This document shows, one piece after another, positions 1 through 6,170 of a stretch of DNA of 15,093 nucleotides. The DNA lies in contig NZ_CAKTFO010000037.1 in NCBI RefSeq assembly GCF_934560975.1, positions 1-15,093 on the forward strand, read 5' to 3'. The number at the start of each line of letters is the position of its first letter. The first letter of the stretch is position 1. The notes beneath the pieces were generated by a model, which worked only from the letters and a program-made list of their open reading frames with translations, was not told the DNA's origin and ran no database searches. The stretch is from an uncultured Sphingomonas sp. GTDB taxonomy: Bacteria; Pseudomonadota; Alphaproteobacteria; Sphingomonadales; Sphingomonadaceae. The position numbers were made by a program, and so were the translations under genes.

Positions 1-902
1 TTCGCCACCCAGTCGATGCAGGCGGCGGCGCTCAGGTGCACCGCCATCTGGTGCCACATATCGGGCAGGGCATGGCAAAAGGCATGGACCGCGCGGGCGG
101 GATTGGGGCGCAGAGCATCGGTCGCCACGAAGATCACGCCAGACGTGCCGAGCGACAGCAGCGCGTCGCCGTCCGAAACCACGCCGACGCCGATCGCACC
201 GGCGGCATTATCGCCGCCGCCGCCGACCACCCGAACCGGGTCCATCCCCCACTGCTCCGCCACGTCGCGGCGGAGCGTTCCGGTGACGGCCGAGCCTTCA
301 TGCAGCGACGGCATCTGTTCGCGGGTCAGACCGGTGGCGGCGAGCAGGTCGCCGCTCCAGTCGCGGCGGGCGACGTCCAGCCACAGCGTGCCGGCGCTGT
401 CCGACATGTCGGACGCCTTGTTGCCCGTCATCCGCAGCCGGACATAATCCTTGGGCAGCAGGATGGTGCGGACCTTGTCGAAGATCGCGGGCTCGTGCTT
501 GCGCACCCAGGCGAGCTTGGGTGCGGTGAAGCCCGGCATGACAAGGTTGGCGCCGATACCGTGGAAGTCGGCGGCAGCCTCCAATTCCTCGCACTCGGCA
601 TATGAGCGGCCGTCATTCCACAGAATGGCCGGGCGCAGGGGCTTGTCATCGCTTCCCAGCAGGGTGGCGCCATGCATCTGCCCGGCGAGGCCGATGCCGC
701 GCACCGCCCTACGGACGGCGGGGTCGATGGCCCGGACAGCAGAGCTGGTGGCCGCCCACCAATCCTCCGGCGCCTGTTCCGACCAAAGGGGATGCGGACG
801 GGATACGGTGAGCGCGGCCGTACCCTGGCCGGCCACGCTGCCGTCGGGTGCGATTACCACGGCCTTCACGCCGGACGTGCCGATGTCGATGCCCAGAAAC
901 AT
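1..902 (-). CDS. xylB: Xylulokinase, FGGY family (3' end outside window)
   Basis: Phosphorylates D-xylulose with ATP to xylulose 5-phosphate, the step that feeds xylose into the pentose phosphate pathway; cytoplasmic. The first 300 codons are visible, starting MFLGIDIGTSGVKAVV, the usual FGGY ATP-binding opening with the phosphate-contacting Asp6 and Gly8-Thr9. GLAGQMHG at residues 71-78 is the substrate-loop signature of xylulokinases, and GGGGDNAAGA at 227-236 carries the probable catalytic base Asp231. The ATG at 902 has AAGAGG four bases upstream. The family is about 480-500 residues, so roughly 40 percent of the C-terminal side lies beyond position 1. The gene starts 45 nt after the GH43 stop on the same strand, which suggests co-transcription and a role in using xylose released from xylan side chains or oligomers. 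A different FGGY sugar kinase is possible but the GQMHG signature argues for XylB. Confidence 0.93.
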   Translation of the reverse strand, partial: MFLGIDIGTSGVKAVVIAPDGSVAGQGTAALTVSRPHPLWSEQAPEDWWAATSSAVRAIDPAVRRAVRGIGLAGQMHGATLLGSDDKPLRPAILWNDGRSYAECEELEAAADFHGIGANLVMPGFTAPKLAWVRKHEPAIFDKVRTILLPKDYVRLRMTGNKASDMSDSAGTLWLDVARRDWSGDLLAATGLTREQMPSLHEGSAVTGTLRRDVAEQWGMDPVRVVGGGGDNAAGAIGVGVVSDGDALLSLGTSGVIFVATDALRPNPARAVHAFCHALPDMWHQMAVHLSAAACIDWVA

Positions 903-926
903 ACGACCTCTTATGCTGGAGGGGAG

Positions 927-942
927 AGGCGGTCGCCCGCCT
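927..942 (-). other. Intercistronic hairpin between GH43 gene and xylB
   Basis: Perfect 6-bp inverted repeat AGGCGG / CCGCCT around the four-base loop TCGC, lying in the 45-nt gap between the glycosidase stop and the xylB start. There is no T-tract after it in the direction of transcription, so it is not a convincing terminator. It could set relative expression of the two genes by mRNA stabilisation or partial attenuation. In DNA this GC-rich such a stem may also be chance. Confidence 0.3.
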
Positions 943-947
943 GCTCG

Positions 948-2099
948 TCACTTGGTGAAGGGATCGATCGTCCGGATCGTGCCGTCCGGATTGAACGTCA
1001 ACTCGGTCGCCTTGGCGCTGCGCAGGTGGTTCTTGTTGGACAATTGCGTGTCCGCATAGAACAGCCACCACTTGCCATTATGCTGGATGATCGAGTGATG
1101 GGTCGTCCAGCCCTGCACCGGATTCAGGATGTGGCCCTTGTAGGTGAAGGGGCCATAGGGGTTCGTGCCGACGGCATAGTTCACGAAATGCGTGTCGCCG
1201 GTCGAATAGGTGTAGTAGTATTTTCCGTCCTTTTTGAAGACCCAGGACGCCTCGAAGAAGCGCCGGTCATGGTCTCCGCCTAGGACGGGCTTGCCCTTGT
1301 CATCCAGGATCACCGCGTCGCGCGGCTTTTCCGCGAATTGCTTGAGGTCGGCGCTGAGCTTTACGACCTGGCCCGACAAGGCCGGCTGGCTGTCCTGCTT
1401 CAGGTCGGTGTCCGAGCCGTTCGGATCATATTCGCCATTCTTCCAACGCTGAAGCTGCCCGCCCCAGATGCCGCCGAAATACATGTAGGCCGTGCCGTCA
1501 TCGTCGGTGAATACGGCCGGATCCATCGAGAAGGAGCCCTTGATCGGCTGCGCTTCGGCCTTGAACGGGCCCATTGGATTGCCGGAGGTGGCGACCCCGA
1601 TCTTGAACGCGCCCAGACCGTTCTTGTCCTTGGACTTGTCCCGTGCCGGGAAGAACAGGTAGTAGGTGCCGTTCCGGTACGCCGCGTCGGGCGCCCACAT
1701 CTGCTGCGACGCCCAGGGCACATCCTTCACGTCGAGCGCCACGGGGCCTACCTTTACCGGCGCGCCGACCCGATCCATTTCCAGGACGCGATAATCGTGC
1801 ATGGCATATTGGTTGCCGAGATCGTCGTCCGGAATGTCGGTCGCGACGTCGTGCGAGGGGTAGACGTAGATCTTGCCGTCGAACACATGGGCGGATGGAT
1901 CGGCGGTGTAGATCTCCGTCACCAAAGGCTGCGACAGGTAAGCGCGCCCATCGGGCGATCGCGCGGGAACGGCCGGGCGGACCGGCGCATCGGCGGCGGC
2001 CGCTTCGTTGTGAGCCGCATCCCGGTCACCACTACAGGCGACGGGCAGCGCGGATAGGGTGAGAGCAAGCGCGAGGCGCCCTGCGTTGGTAACAGCCAT
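948..2099 (-). CDS. Family 43 glycoside hydrolase (beta-xylosidase / alpha-L-arabinofuranosidase type), exported
   Basis: Inverting glycosidase expected to cut xylosyl or arabinosyl linkages in arabinoxylan or arabinan fragments, outside the cytoplasm. 383 residues. Residues 1-22 form a signal peptide ending LPVAC, which looks like a lipoprotein signal (Cys22 lipidated, Ser next), although Pro sits at -3 where Leu or Val is usual. A Glu/Asp/Ala/Pro-rich linker to about residue 50 is followed by the five-bladed propeller. The three expected carboxylates are visible: Asp67 in TADPSAHVF (base), Asp193 in SMDPAVF (pKa modulator) and Glu283 in FFEASWVF (acid); HHS at 334-336 matches the usual active-site His. 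The ORF extends upstream to 2279, but the ATG at 2099 has AGGAGG seven bases before it and begins the signal peptide. Exact substrate cannot be read from sequence; the neighbouring xylB favours xylo- or arabinoxylo-oligosaccharides. Probably controlled by the LacI-type operator upstream. Confidence 0.9.
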   Translation of the reverse strand: MAVTNAGRLALALTLSALPVACSGDRDAAHNEAAAADAPVRPAVPARSPDGRAYLSQPLVTEIYTADPSAHVFDGKIYVYPSHDVATDIPDDDLGNQYAMHDYRVLEMDRVGAPVKVGPVALDVKDVPWASQQMWAPDAAYRNGTYYLFFPARDKSKDKNGLGAFKIGVATSGNPMGPFKAEAQPIKGSFSMDPAVFTDDDGTAYMYFGGIWGGQLQRWKNGEYDPNGSDTDLKQDSQPALSGQVVKLSADLKQFAEKPRDAVILDDKGKPVLGGDHDRRFFEASWVFKKDGKYYYTYSTGDTHFVNYAVGTNPYGPFTYKGHILNPVQGWTTHHSIIQHNGKWWLFYADTQLSNKNHLRSAKATELTFNPDGTIRTIDPFTK

Positions 2100-2198
2100 G
2101 CATCCCTCCTGGTGGATTATCATTTTCGCCCGGCATGTGCATGGAAGACGCCATGCATCGCAAGACGAAGGTCCCGCATCGGCGTGGAAGCGGGTATC

Positions 2199-2212
2199 TG
2201 TTAGCGCTAACA
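2199..2212 (-). promoter_or_regulatory. LacI-family operator palindrome (XylR-like)
   Basis: TGTTAGCGCTAACA is a perfect 14-bp palindrome centred on GCGC, the typical form of LacI/GalR-family operators. From memory it closely resembles the xylose-responsive XylR operator of Caulobacter. It lies 100 bp upstream of the glycosidase ATG and overlaps the predicted -10 element, a position suited to repression. The regulator gene is not in the window, so the identity of the repressor is inferred. Confidence 0.72.
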
Positions 2213-2237
2213 ATAGCCGACAATAAGCAGTGATCAA
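2210..2237 (-). promoter_or_regulatory. Candidate housekeeping promoter of the GH43-xylB operon
   Basis: Reading the minus strand, TTGATC (2237-2232) and TATTGT (2215-2210) are separated by 16 bases, a fair match to -35 and -10 boxes. The -10 overlaps the first bases of the TGTTAGCGCTAACA palindrome, so a bound repressor would cover the start site. This would give a 5' leader of about 100 nt before the AGGAGG site. The assignment rests on pattern matching alone. Confidence 0.45.
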
Positions 2238-2264
2238 GCATGATCGTCTTCCACGGATCGTTTC

Positions 2265-2289
2265 GGAACCGTTCGTCAACAGGACGGTT
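2265..2289 (+). promoter_or_regulatory. Probable EcfG (general stress response) promoter
   Basis: GGAAC at 2265-2269, a 17-base spacer and GTT at 2287-2289 match the alphaproteobacterial EcfG sigma-factor consensus (GGAAC, 16-17 bases, GTT). The base before GTT is G, where C is commoner. Transcription would start near 2296, about 20 bases before the ATG at 2318, with an AGGGAG ribosome site at 2305-2310. The spacing fits the gene start well. Confidence 0.68.
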
Positions 2290-2317
2290 CAGGATCGAAC
2301 CCTCAGGGAGAAGTTGC

Positions 2318-2767
2318 ATGGCCGATACGGACGTTGACGGCACCGCCACCGACGCGGGCACCACCAACAAGGCGAAGACGACGCGCCGGCGCCCGGACAG
2401 CAGCACGGCCACGCCCAAGCGGAAGGCGGCCCCCAAGGCAGCGGCCCGACCGGCACCGCAAACCAAGGATGCAGGTGAAGCGCCCGGGCCCAAGCGGCGC
2501 GCGACTGCCCGCAAGCCTGCCGAACGCAAGACCAGCGCGGCCAAGGCGGCAACCCGGACCAAGGCCGCGGCGACCCGCGCCGCAAACTCGGTCAAGGATG
2601 CCGCACCCCAGGTGAGCGCGCGTCAGGTCGCGTTGGGCGCCGGGGTTCTCGGTGCCATCGCGGCGGGTGCGGCTGCGTTGCTCAATCGCAAGCGGATCGT
2701 GGCAGCCGTGGCGGAGCATGGCGGCAAGGCAGAAACCGGTCCGGACACGAAGCCGAGCGCGACCTGA
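2318..2767 (+). CDS. Basic Lys/Ala/Arg-rich protein with one C-terminal membrane helix
   Basis: 149 residues with no enzyme family I recognise. Residues 1-15 are acidic or polar. Residues 18-95 are low-complexity and rich in Lys, Arg, Ala, Pro and Thr (KRKAAPKAAARPAP, RKPAERKTSAAKAATRTKAA), resembling histone H1 tails and bacterial histone-like proteins. Residues 104-122 (VALGAGVLGAIAAGAAALL) are a likely single transmembrane helix, followed by NRKR and a short hydrophilic tail. The frame is open from 2240, but the ATG at 2318 has AGGGAG seven bases upstream and lies just after a stress-type promoter, so I start there. A protein that binds nucleic acid or another polyanion and is membrane-attached is one reading. 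A disordered stress protein with no nucleic-acid role is equally possible. The gene is divergent from the glycosidase. Confidence 0.75.
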   Translation: MADTDVDGTATDAGTTNKAKTTRRRPDSSTATPKRKAAPKAAARPAPQTKDAGEAPGPKRRATARKPAERKTSAAKAATRTKAAATRAANSVKDAAPQVSARQVALGAGVLGAIAAGAAALLNRKRIVAAVAEHGGKAETGPDTKPSAT

Positions 2768-2802
2768 TCTCCGGCGGTAATCAGGTTTCGCGGGCGTTTT
2801 GG

Positions 2803-2886
2803 ATGGCCATGACGTCCGCGGAGGCCCGCCTGTTCCTGCGTGCGTGGCTATGCGGGTTCCTGGCGATCGTCCTTCTGATCGGTTGA
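2803..2886 (+). CDS. Possible 27-residue hydrophobic microprotein
   Basis: An ATG at 2803 opens a 27-codon frame whose product has a polar start (MAMTSAEARLFLRAW) and a hydrophobic end (LCGFLAIVLLIG), which could be a short membrane helix. It lies 35 bp after the basic-protein gene on the same strand and ends 28 bp before the convergent MFS gene stop. The ribosome site is poor (GCGGGCG, eight bases upstream), and a second in-frame ATG follows at 2809. It could be co-transcribed with the stress-promoter gene. Chance is a real alternative at this length. Confidence 0.25.
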   Translation: MAMTSAEARLFLRAWLCGFLAIVLLIG

Positions 2887-2914
2887 ACTCGTCCCGGATC
2901 GCTTATTCAATCGA

Positions 2915-4192
2915 TCAGCAATGCGCCCCGCATGCCCGGTGAAGCCGCCACGACAGCGCCGCCGCGCCGACGCACAATACGGCCACGCTCGCCAGCGTGT
3001 TGATCACCGTCACGCCCAGCGACGCCATCCCGATCGCCATCACCGCGCCGATCACCATCGCGCCCGAATTGACGATGTTGTTCGCGGCCACGGTACGGGC
3101 GGTATGGTCTTTCTCCACCGTGGTGGTGAGAAAGGCATAGAGCGGAACCACGAACATCCCGCCCGTCACCGCGACACCCAGCAGGGCCACGCTGACCAGC
3201 GGGGCGCCCGGATGTCGCACGAATTCCGCCAGCGTGAAATAGGTGCCGTCGGTAGATGGCGCCCAAGTCCGCGCCGCATTCGCCATCAACAGCACGAAGC
3301 CGCCCATGGCGATCACCGATGCCGGGGCGTAGCGGGCAGACACCCGTCCCGCGAGCAGGCGGTTGATCAGGACGGAACCGATCGCGACCCCTACGGAGAA
3401 GATGGCCAGGAACAGGCTGGCGACCTGCTGGTCGGCGGTGAAGATGTTCTTCACCAGCGGCGGGAACTGCACGATCAGTACCGAACCGATCATCCAGAAG
3501 AAGCTGATCGACAGGATTGCCAGAAACAGACGCGGAATATGCAACGTCGCGGACACCAGGCGGACAGAAGCGCGCACCACATGATGGTCGATGGCCGGCC
3601 GCTCGCCGGGGGGCGGGGCAGCCGGGATCTCGCGCGCGGTCCACCAACCCACGCCGGCAACCGCCAGCACCATGATGGCAGTCAACTTGGCATCGATCAG
3701 CCCCGCCAGGATCGTCCCGCCGAGAATCGCGATATAGGTGCCGGCTTCGACCAGGCCGGTTCCGCCGAGCACCTCGTCCTCATGCAGGTGCTGGGGCAGG
3801 ATCGCATATTTGATCGGGCCGAAGAAGGTGGAATGCACCCCCATCGCAAGCACCGCCGTCAGCATCAGCGGTACCGATGCAAGTATCAGACCGGCGGCCC
3901 CGACCAGCATGATGCCCATCTCCGCGGTCTTCACCGTGCGGACGATGCGGGCCTTGTCGTAGCTGTCCGCCAGCTGACCGGACAAGGCCGACAGCAGAAA
4001 GAATGGCAGGATGAACAGGCCGGTGGCAATGGCGTTGAATGCCGCCTCCTTTTTCGGATCCGAATAGATCGAATAGGTGGCGAACAGAATCATGGCCTGT
4101 TTGAACAGGTTATCATTGAACGCACCCAGGAACTGGGTAGCAAACAATGGCAGGAAGCGCCTCTTGCCCAACAGGCCCATGGAGGGCGTCAT
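2915..4192 (-). CDS. MFS transporter, LplT-like (lysophospholipid carrier type)
   Basis: Inner-membrane major facilitator, 425 residues from the chosen start, with roughly twelve hydrophobic segments. The opening RFLPLFATQFLGAFNDNLFK is characteristic of carriers related to LplT, which flips lysophospholipids and is often paired or fused with the acyltransferase Aas. The first half also has SALSGQLADSYDKARIV, the expected loop 2-3 motif, and STFFGPIKYAILPQ. There is no acyltransferase domain and none beside it, so substrate assignment is tentative; pgsA nearby may be coincidence. The frame extends to an ATG at 4255 (446 residues, with TGGAG upstream). I prefer the ATG at 4192 because the conserved sequence begins about ten residues later and the extra 21 residues are polar and not membrane-like. 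The gene is divergent from the GNAT gene and convergent with the basic-protein gene. Confidence 0.85.
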   Translation of the reverse strand: MTPSMGLLGKRRFLPLFATQFLGAFNDNLFKQAMILFATYSIYSDPKKEAAFNAIATGLFILPFFLLSALSGQLADSYDKARIVRTVKTAEMGIMLVGAAGLILASVPLMLTAVLAMGVHSTFFGPIKYAILPQHLHEDEVLGGTGLVEAGTYIAILGGTILAGLIDAKLTAIMVLAVAGVGWWTAREIPAAPPPGERPAIDHHVVRASVRLVSATLHIPRLFLAILSISFFWMIGSVLIVQFPPLVKNIFTADQQVASLFLAIFSVGVAIGSVLINRLLAGRVSARYAPASVIAMGGFVLLMANAARTWAPSTDGTYFTLAEFVRHPGAPLVSVALLGVAVTGGMFVVPLYAFLTTTVEKDHTARTVAANNIVNSGAMVIGAVMAIGMASLGVTVINTLASVAVLCVGAAALSWRLHRACGAHC

Positions 4193-4288
4193 TGCGGGGC
4201 GGCGCCCTTGTTGATGGAAATCGTCACGGGCAGGCCCCATAGCCGAGAAGGGCATGCAACTCCAACCATGATCGGAGGGGACGGGAAT

Positions 4289-4855
4289 ATGGAGCGGGAT
4301 GGGGCAACCTTGGCGCCGGTGATCGAGACCGCCCGGCTGCGGCTACGCATCCATGTCGCGGGCGATCACGCTGCTCGCTGCGCCATCACCGCCGACCCGG
4401 AAACCATGCGTTTCATCAGCGGGCAGCCGCAGAGTGCGGAGGAGAATTGGCTGCGCATCCTGCGTTATGTCGGCCATTGGCGGCTGTTCGGCTATGGTGT
4501 GTTTGCAGTGGAGGAGACAGCGACGGGACGACTCGCCGGGGAAGCGGGCCTGATGCATTTCGGCCGGGACCTGGGCGGCGATTTCGATCCGGCACCCGAG
4601 GCTGCATGGATCATGGCGGCATGGGCGGCCGGGCAGGGCTATGCGTCGGAGGCGATCACGGCCGCGATCGCCTGGCACGAAGGCAAGGTCGGCAATGCGC
4701 GCCAGGTGTGCATCATCGCGCCGGACAACCACCCCTCGCTCCGCGTGGCGGCGAAGCATGGCTTTCGGCCGTATCGGGAAACGCTGTACCATGGAAAGCC
4801 GGTGATCGTGCATGAACGCGTACAGCCTCTCCCATTCCACGCCGAACCCCGCTAG
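4289..4855 (+). CDS. GNAT-family N-acetyltransferase (RimJ/RimL type)
   Basis: 188 residues. Transfers an acetyl group from acetyl-CoA to an amine; the substrate is unknown. The N-terminus ETARLRLRI and the following ADPETMRFI are typical of the RimJ/RimL (Acetyltransf_3) branch. The acetyl-CoA pyrophosphate loop is AAGQGYASEAI and the C-terminal strand-helix is NHPSLRVAAKHGFRPYRE, where Asn and the GF pair are family hallmarks. I chose the ATG at 4289 because AGGGG lies eight bases upstream; an in-frame ATG at 4268 would add seven residues. The same frame stays open far upstream, antisense to the MFS gene, but that stretch is low-complexity shadow. The stop lies 12 bases before pgsA, so the gene probably heads or joins that transcript. 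Confidence 0.87.
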   Translation: MERDGATLAPVIETARLRLRIHVAGDHAARCAITADPETMRFISGQPQSAEENWLRILRYVGHWRLFGYGVFAVEETATGRLAGEAGLMHFGRDLGGDFDPAPEAAWIMAAWAAGQGYASEAITAAIAWHEGKVGNARQVCIIAPDNHPSLRVAAKHGFRPYRETLYHGKPVIVHERVQPLPFHAEPR

Positions 4856-4867
4856 GCTCACCATCGC

Positions 4868-5416
4868 ATGCTGACGCTGCCCAACCTTCTGACGCTGTCG
4901 CGCATCATCGCCATGCCGGTCATGGTGCTGCTGCTATGGCATCCTTCCACCCGCGACTATTGGTTCGCTTTCGGCCTCTATGTGCTGGTCGGAGTCACCG
5001 ATTATTTCGACGGCTACCTTGCACGTGCGCAGGGCGCGGTGTCCAAGCTGGGCATCTTTCTCGATCCCATCGCCGACAAGATCATGGTCGCCACGGTGAT
5101 CGTGATGCTGGTGTTCACCCGTGCCATCGATGGCCCGGCGGTGATCGCCGCGCTTATCATCCTGCTGCGGGAGATTGCGGTGTCGGGGCTGCGCGAGTTC
5201 CTGGCCCAATTGCGCGTGTCGCTTCCAGTCAGCCAGTTGGCGAAGTGGAAGACGACGTTTCAGCTGGTGTCGCTCGGCGCGTTGATCTTCGCGGGCGCGG
5301 TGCCGACGCAGGTGTGGGTCGCATGGGTCGGCCTGTTCAGCCTGTGGGCGGCGGCCGGCCTGACCCTGGTGACGGGATGGGATTACCTTCGCGTCGGCCT
5401 CAAGCATATGGACTGA
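4868..5416 (+). CDS. pgsA: CDP-diacylglycerol--glycerol-3-phosphate 3-phosphatidyltransferase
   Basis: Makes phosphatidylglycerol phosphate from CDP-diacylglycerol and glycerol 3-phosphate, the committed step to phosphatidylglycerol and cardiolipin, in the inner membrane. 182 residues, the normal length. It opens with NLLTLSRIIAMPVMVLLL, the standard PgsA first helix. The CDP-alcohol phosphotransferase motif D-x2-DG-x2-AR-x8-G-x3-D-x3-D is intact at Asp45, Asp48-Gly49, Ala52-Arg53, Gly62, Asp66 and Asp70. Further helices lie around residues 75-100 and 120-175, with the conserved LLREIAVSGLREF between them. The ATG is 12 bases after the acetyltransferase stop with no strong ribosome site, suggesting translational coupling. 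Only one base separates its stop from moaD. The motif is shared by related transferases, but the N-terminus and length fit PgsA best. Confidence 0.95.
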   Translation: MLTLPNLLTLSRIIAMPVMVLLLWHPSTRDYWFAFGLYVLVGVTDYFDGYLARAQGAVSKLGIFLDPIADKIMVATVIVMLVFTRAIDGPAVIAALIILLREIAVSGLREFLAQLRVSLPVSQLAKWKTTFQLVSLGALIFAGAVPTQVWVAWVGLFSLWAAAGLTLVTGWDYLRVGLKHMD

Positions 5417-5417
5417 C

Positions 5418-5675
5418 GTGACGCTGACCATTCTCTATTTCGCGTGGCTGCGCGAACGGATCGGGACCGGCGAGGAGCGGGTCGGCATACCCGCCGGCGT
5501 CACCACGCTGGATGAGCTGATCACCTGGCTGTCCGCGCGGAGCGACGCCCATGCCGCCGCGCTGGCCGACCGCACCCGCCTGCGCGCGGCGATTGACGGG
5601 CATTATGCGCCGCTCGGCACCGCCATCACCGGCGCGCGCGAAGTCTCGCTCTTTCCTCCGGTAACCGGCGGATGA
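5418..5675 (+). CDS. moaD: Molybdopterin synthase small subunit (sulfur carrier)
   Basis: Ubiquitin-fold sulfur carrier of 85 residues. As a C-terminal thiocarboxylate it supplies sulfur to convert precursor Z (cPMP) to molybdopterin within the MoaD2-MoaE2 complex in the cytoplasm. The start MTLTILYFAWLRERIG is the typical first strand and helix of the family, and the protein ends FPPVTGG with the required terminal Gly-Gly (residues 84-85). The start is GTG at 5418, one base after the pgsA stop; no other start fits the beta-grasp opening. It overlaps moaE by four bases (ATGA), giving coupled translation of the two subunits, which assemble 1:1. The rest of the moa pathway is not in the window. 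Confidence 0.93.
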   Translation: MTLTILYFAWLRERIGTGEERVGIPAGVTTLDELITWLSARSDAHAAALADRTRLRAAIDGHYAPLGTAITGAREVSLFPPVTGG

Positions 5676-6142
5676 TCCACGTCTCGGTCCAGGAGGATCC
5701 GTTCGACAGCGGTGCATTGCTGAAGCCGTTGGAGGCGCTCGGCGGCGGTGGCGTGGCCAGCTTCACCGGCCTTGTCCGTGGCGACGGCGGGTTGGTCGAA
5801 TTGCTGCTCGAACATCATCCCGGCATGACCGAGAACGTGATCAGAAGTTTGGTGGAGGAGGCGATCGCGCGCTGGAGCCTGCTGGGTGCCGTGGTGGTGC
5901 ACCGTCATGGACCGATGACGCCGGGCGAGGCGATCGTGATGGTGGGCACCGCCGCGCGCCACCGTGGCGAGGCGTTGGATGCCTGCACATTCCTGATAGA
6001 TCGTCTGAAGACCGAAGCCCCGTTCTGGAAGCGCGAGCGTTTCGTGGACGGCCGCACCGCCTGGGTCGAGCCGCGCTGCACCGACGACTCGGCGGCGCGC
6101 CGCTGGACGCAGGCGATTGCGGAAAGCGGGTTGAGCCTGTAG
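5672..6142 (+). CDS. moaE: Molybdopterin synthase catalytic (large) subunit
   Basis: 156 residues. Catalytic subunit that inserts two sulfurs from MoaD into cPMP to make the dithiolene of molybdopterin. Family motifs are in order: ASFTGLVRGD at 29-38, LEHHPGM at 46-52, VHRHGPMTPGE at 76-86, ARHRGEALDAC at 95-105 and RLKTEAPFWKRE at 111-122. Lys113 and Lys120 match the two active-site lysines of E. coli MoaE (119 and 126), and His97-Arg98 the conserved His-Arg pair, so the enzyme should be active. The ATG overlaps the moaD stop. It is followed after 28 bases by dusB, probably on the same transcript. Coupling pgsA with moaDE has no evident biochemical logic and may be a compact lineage-specific operon. 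Confidence 0.95.
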   Translation: MIHVSVQEDPFDSGALLKPLEALGGGGVASFTGLVRGDGGLVELLLEHHPGMTENVIRSLVEEAIARWSLLGAVVVHRHGPMTPGEAIVMVGTAARHRGEALDACTFLIDRLKTEAPFWKRERFVDGRTAWVEPRCTDDSAARRWTQAIAESGLSL

Positions 6143-6170
6143 ACGCTGCTTGTTTTTTAGGCAGTAGAGC

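Noticed and set aside
34..56. TGCACC and GGTGCC half-sites resembling an NtrC-binding palindrome.
   Set aside because: They lie inside the xylB coding sequence with a seven-base rather than five-base spacer and no sigma-54 promoter nearby; likely chance.
36..605. Plus-strand frames opposite xylB in the first kilobase.
   Set aside because: They have no family features; the minus strand encodes xylulokinase with intact ATP-binding and catalytic motifs.
2100..2279. Upstream extension of the glycosidase to an ATG at 2279.
   Set aside because: The extra 60 residues cover the promoter and operator region and lie before a strong AGGAGG site and a typical signal peptide at 2099.
2921..4855. A 644-codon open frame on the plus strand running antisense to the MFS gene and into the acetyltransferase.
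   Set aside because: Only its last 188 codons match a protein family (GNAT). The rest is His/Arg/Gln-rich low-complexity sequence of the kind produced opposite a GC3-biased membrane-protein gene, and the MFS frame shows clear family motifs.
6143..6170. T-run between moaE and dusB (TTGTTTTTTAG) as a rho-independent terminator.
   Set aside because: The flanking repeat is only CTGC/GCAG and encloses the T-run instead of preceding it. The 28-base gap fits continuing transcription better.
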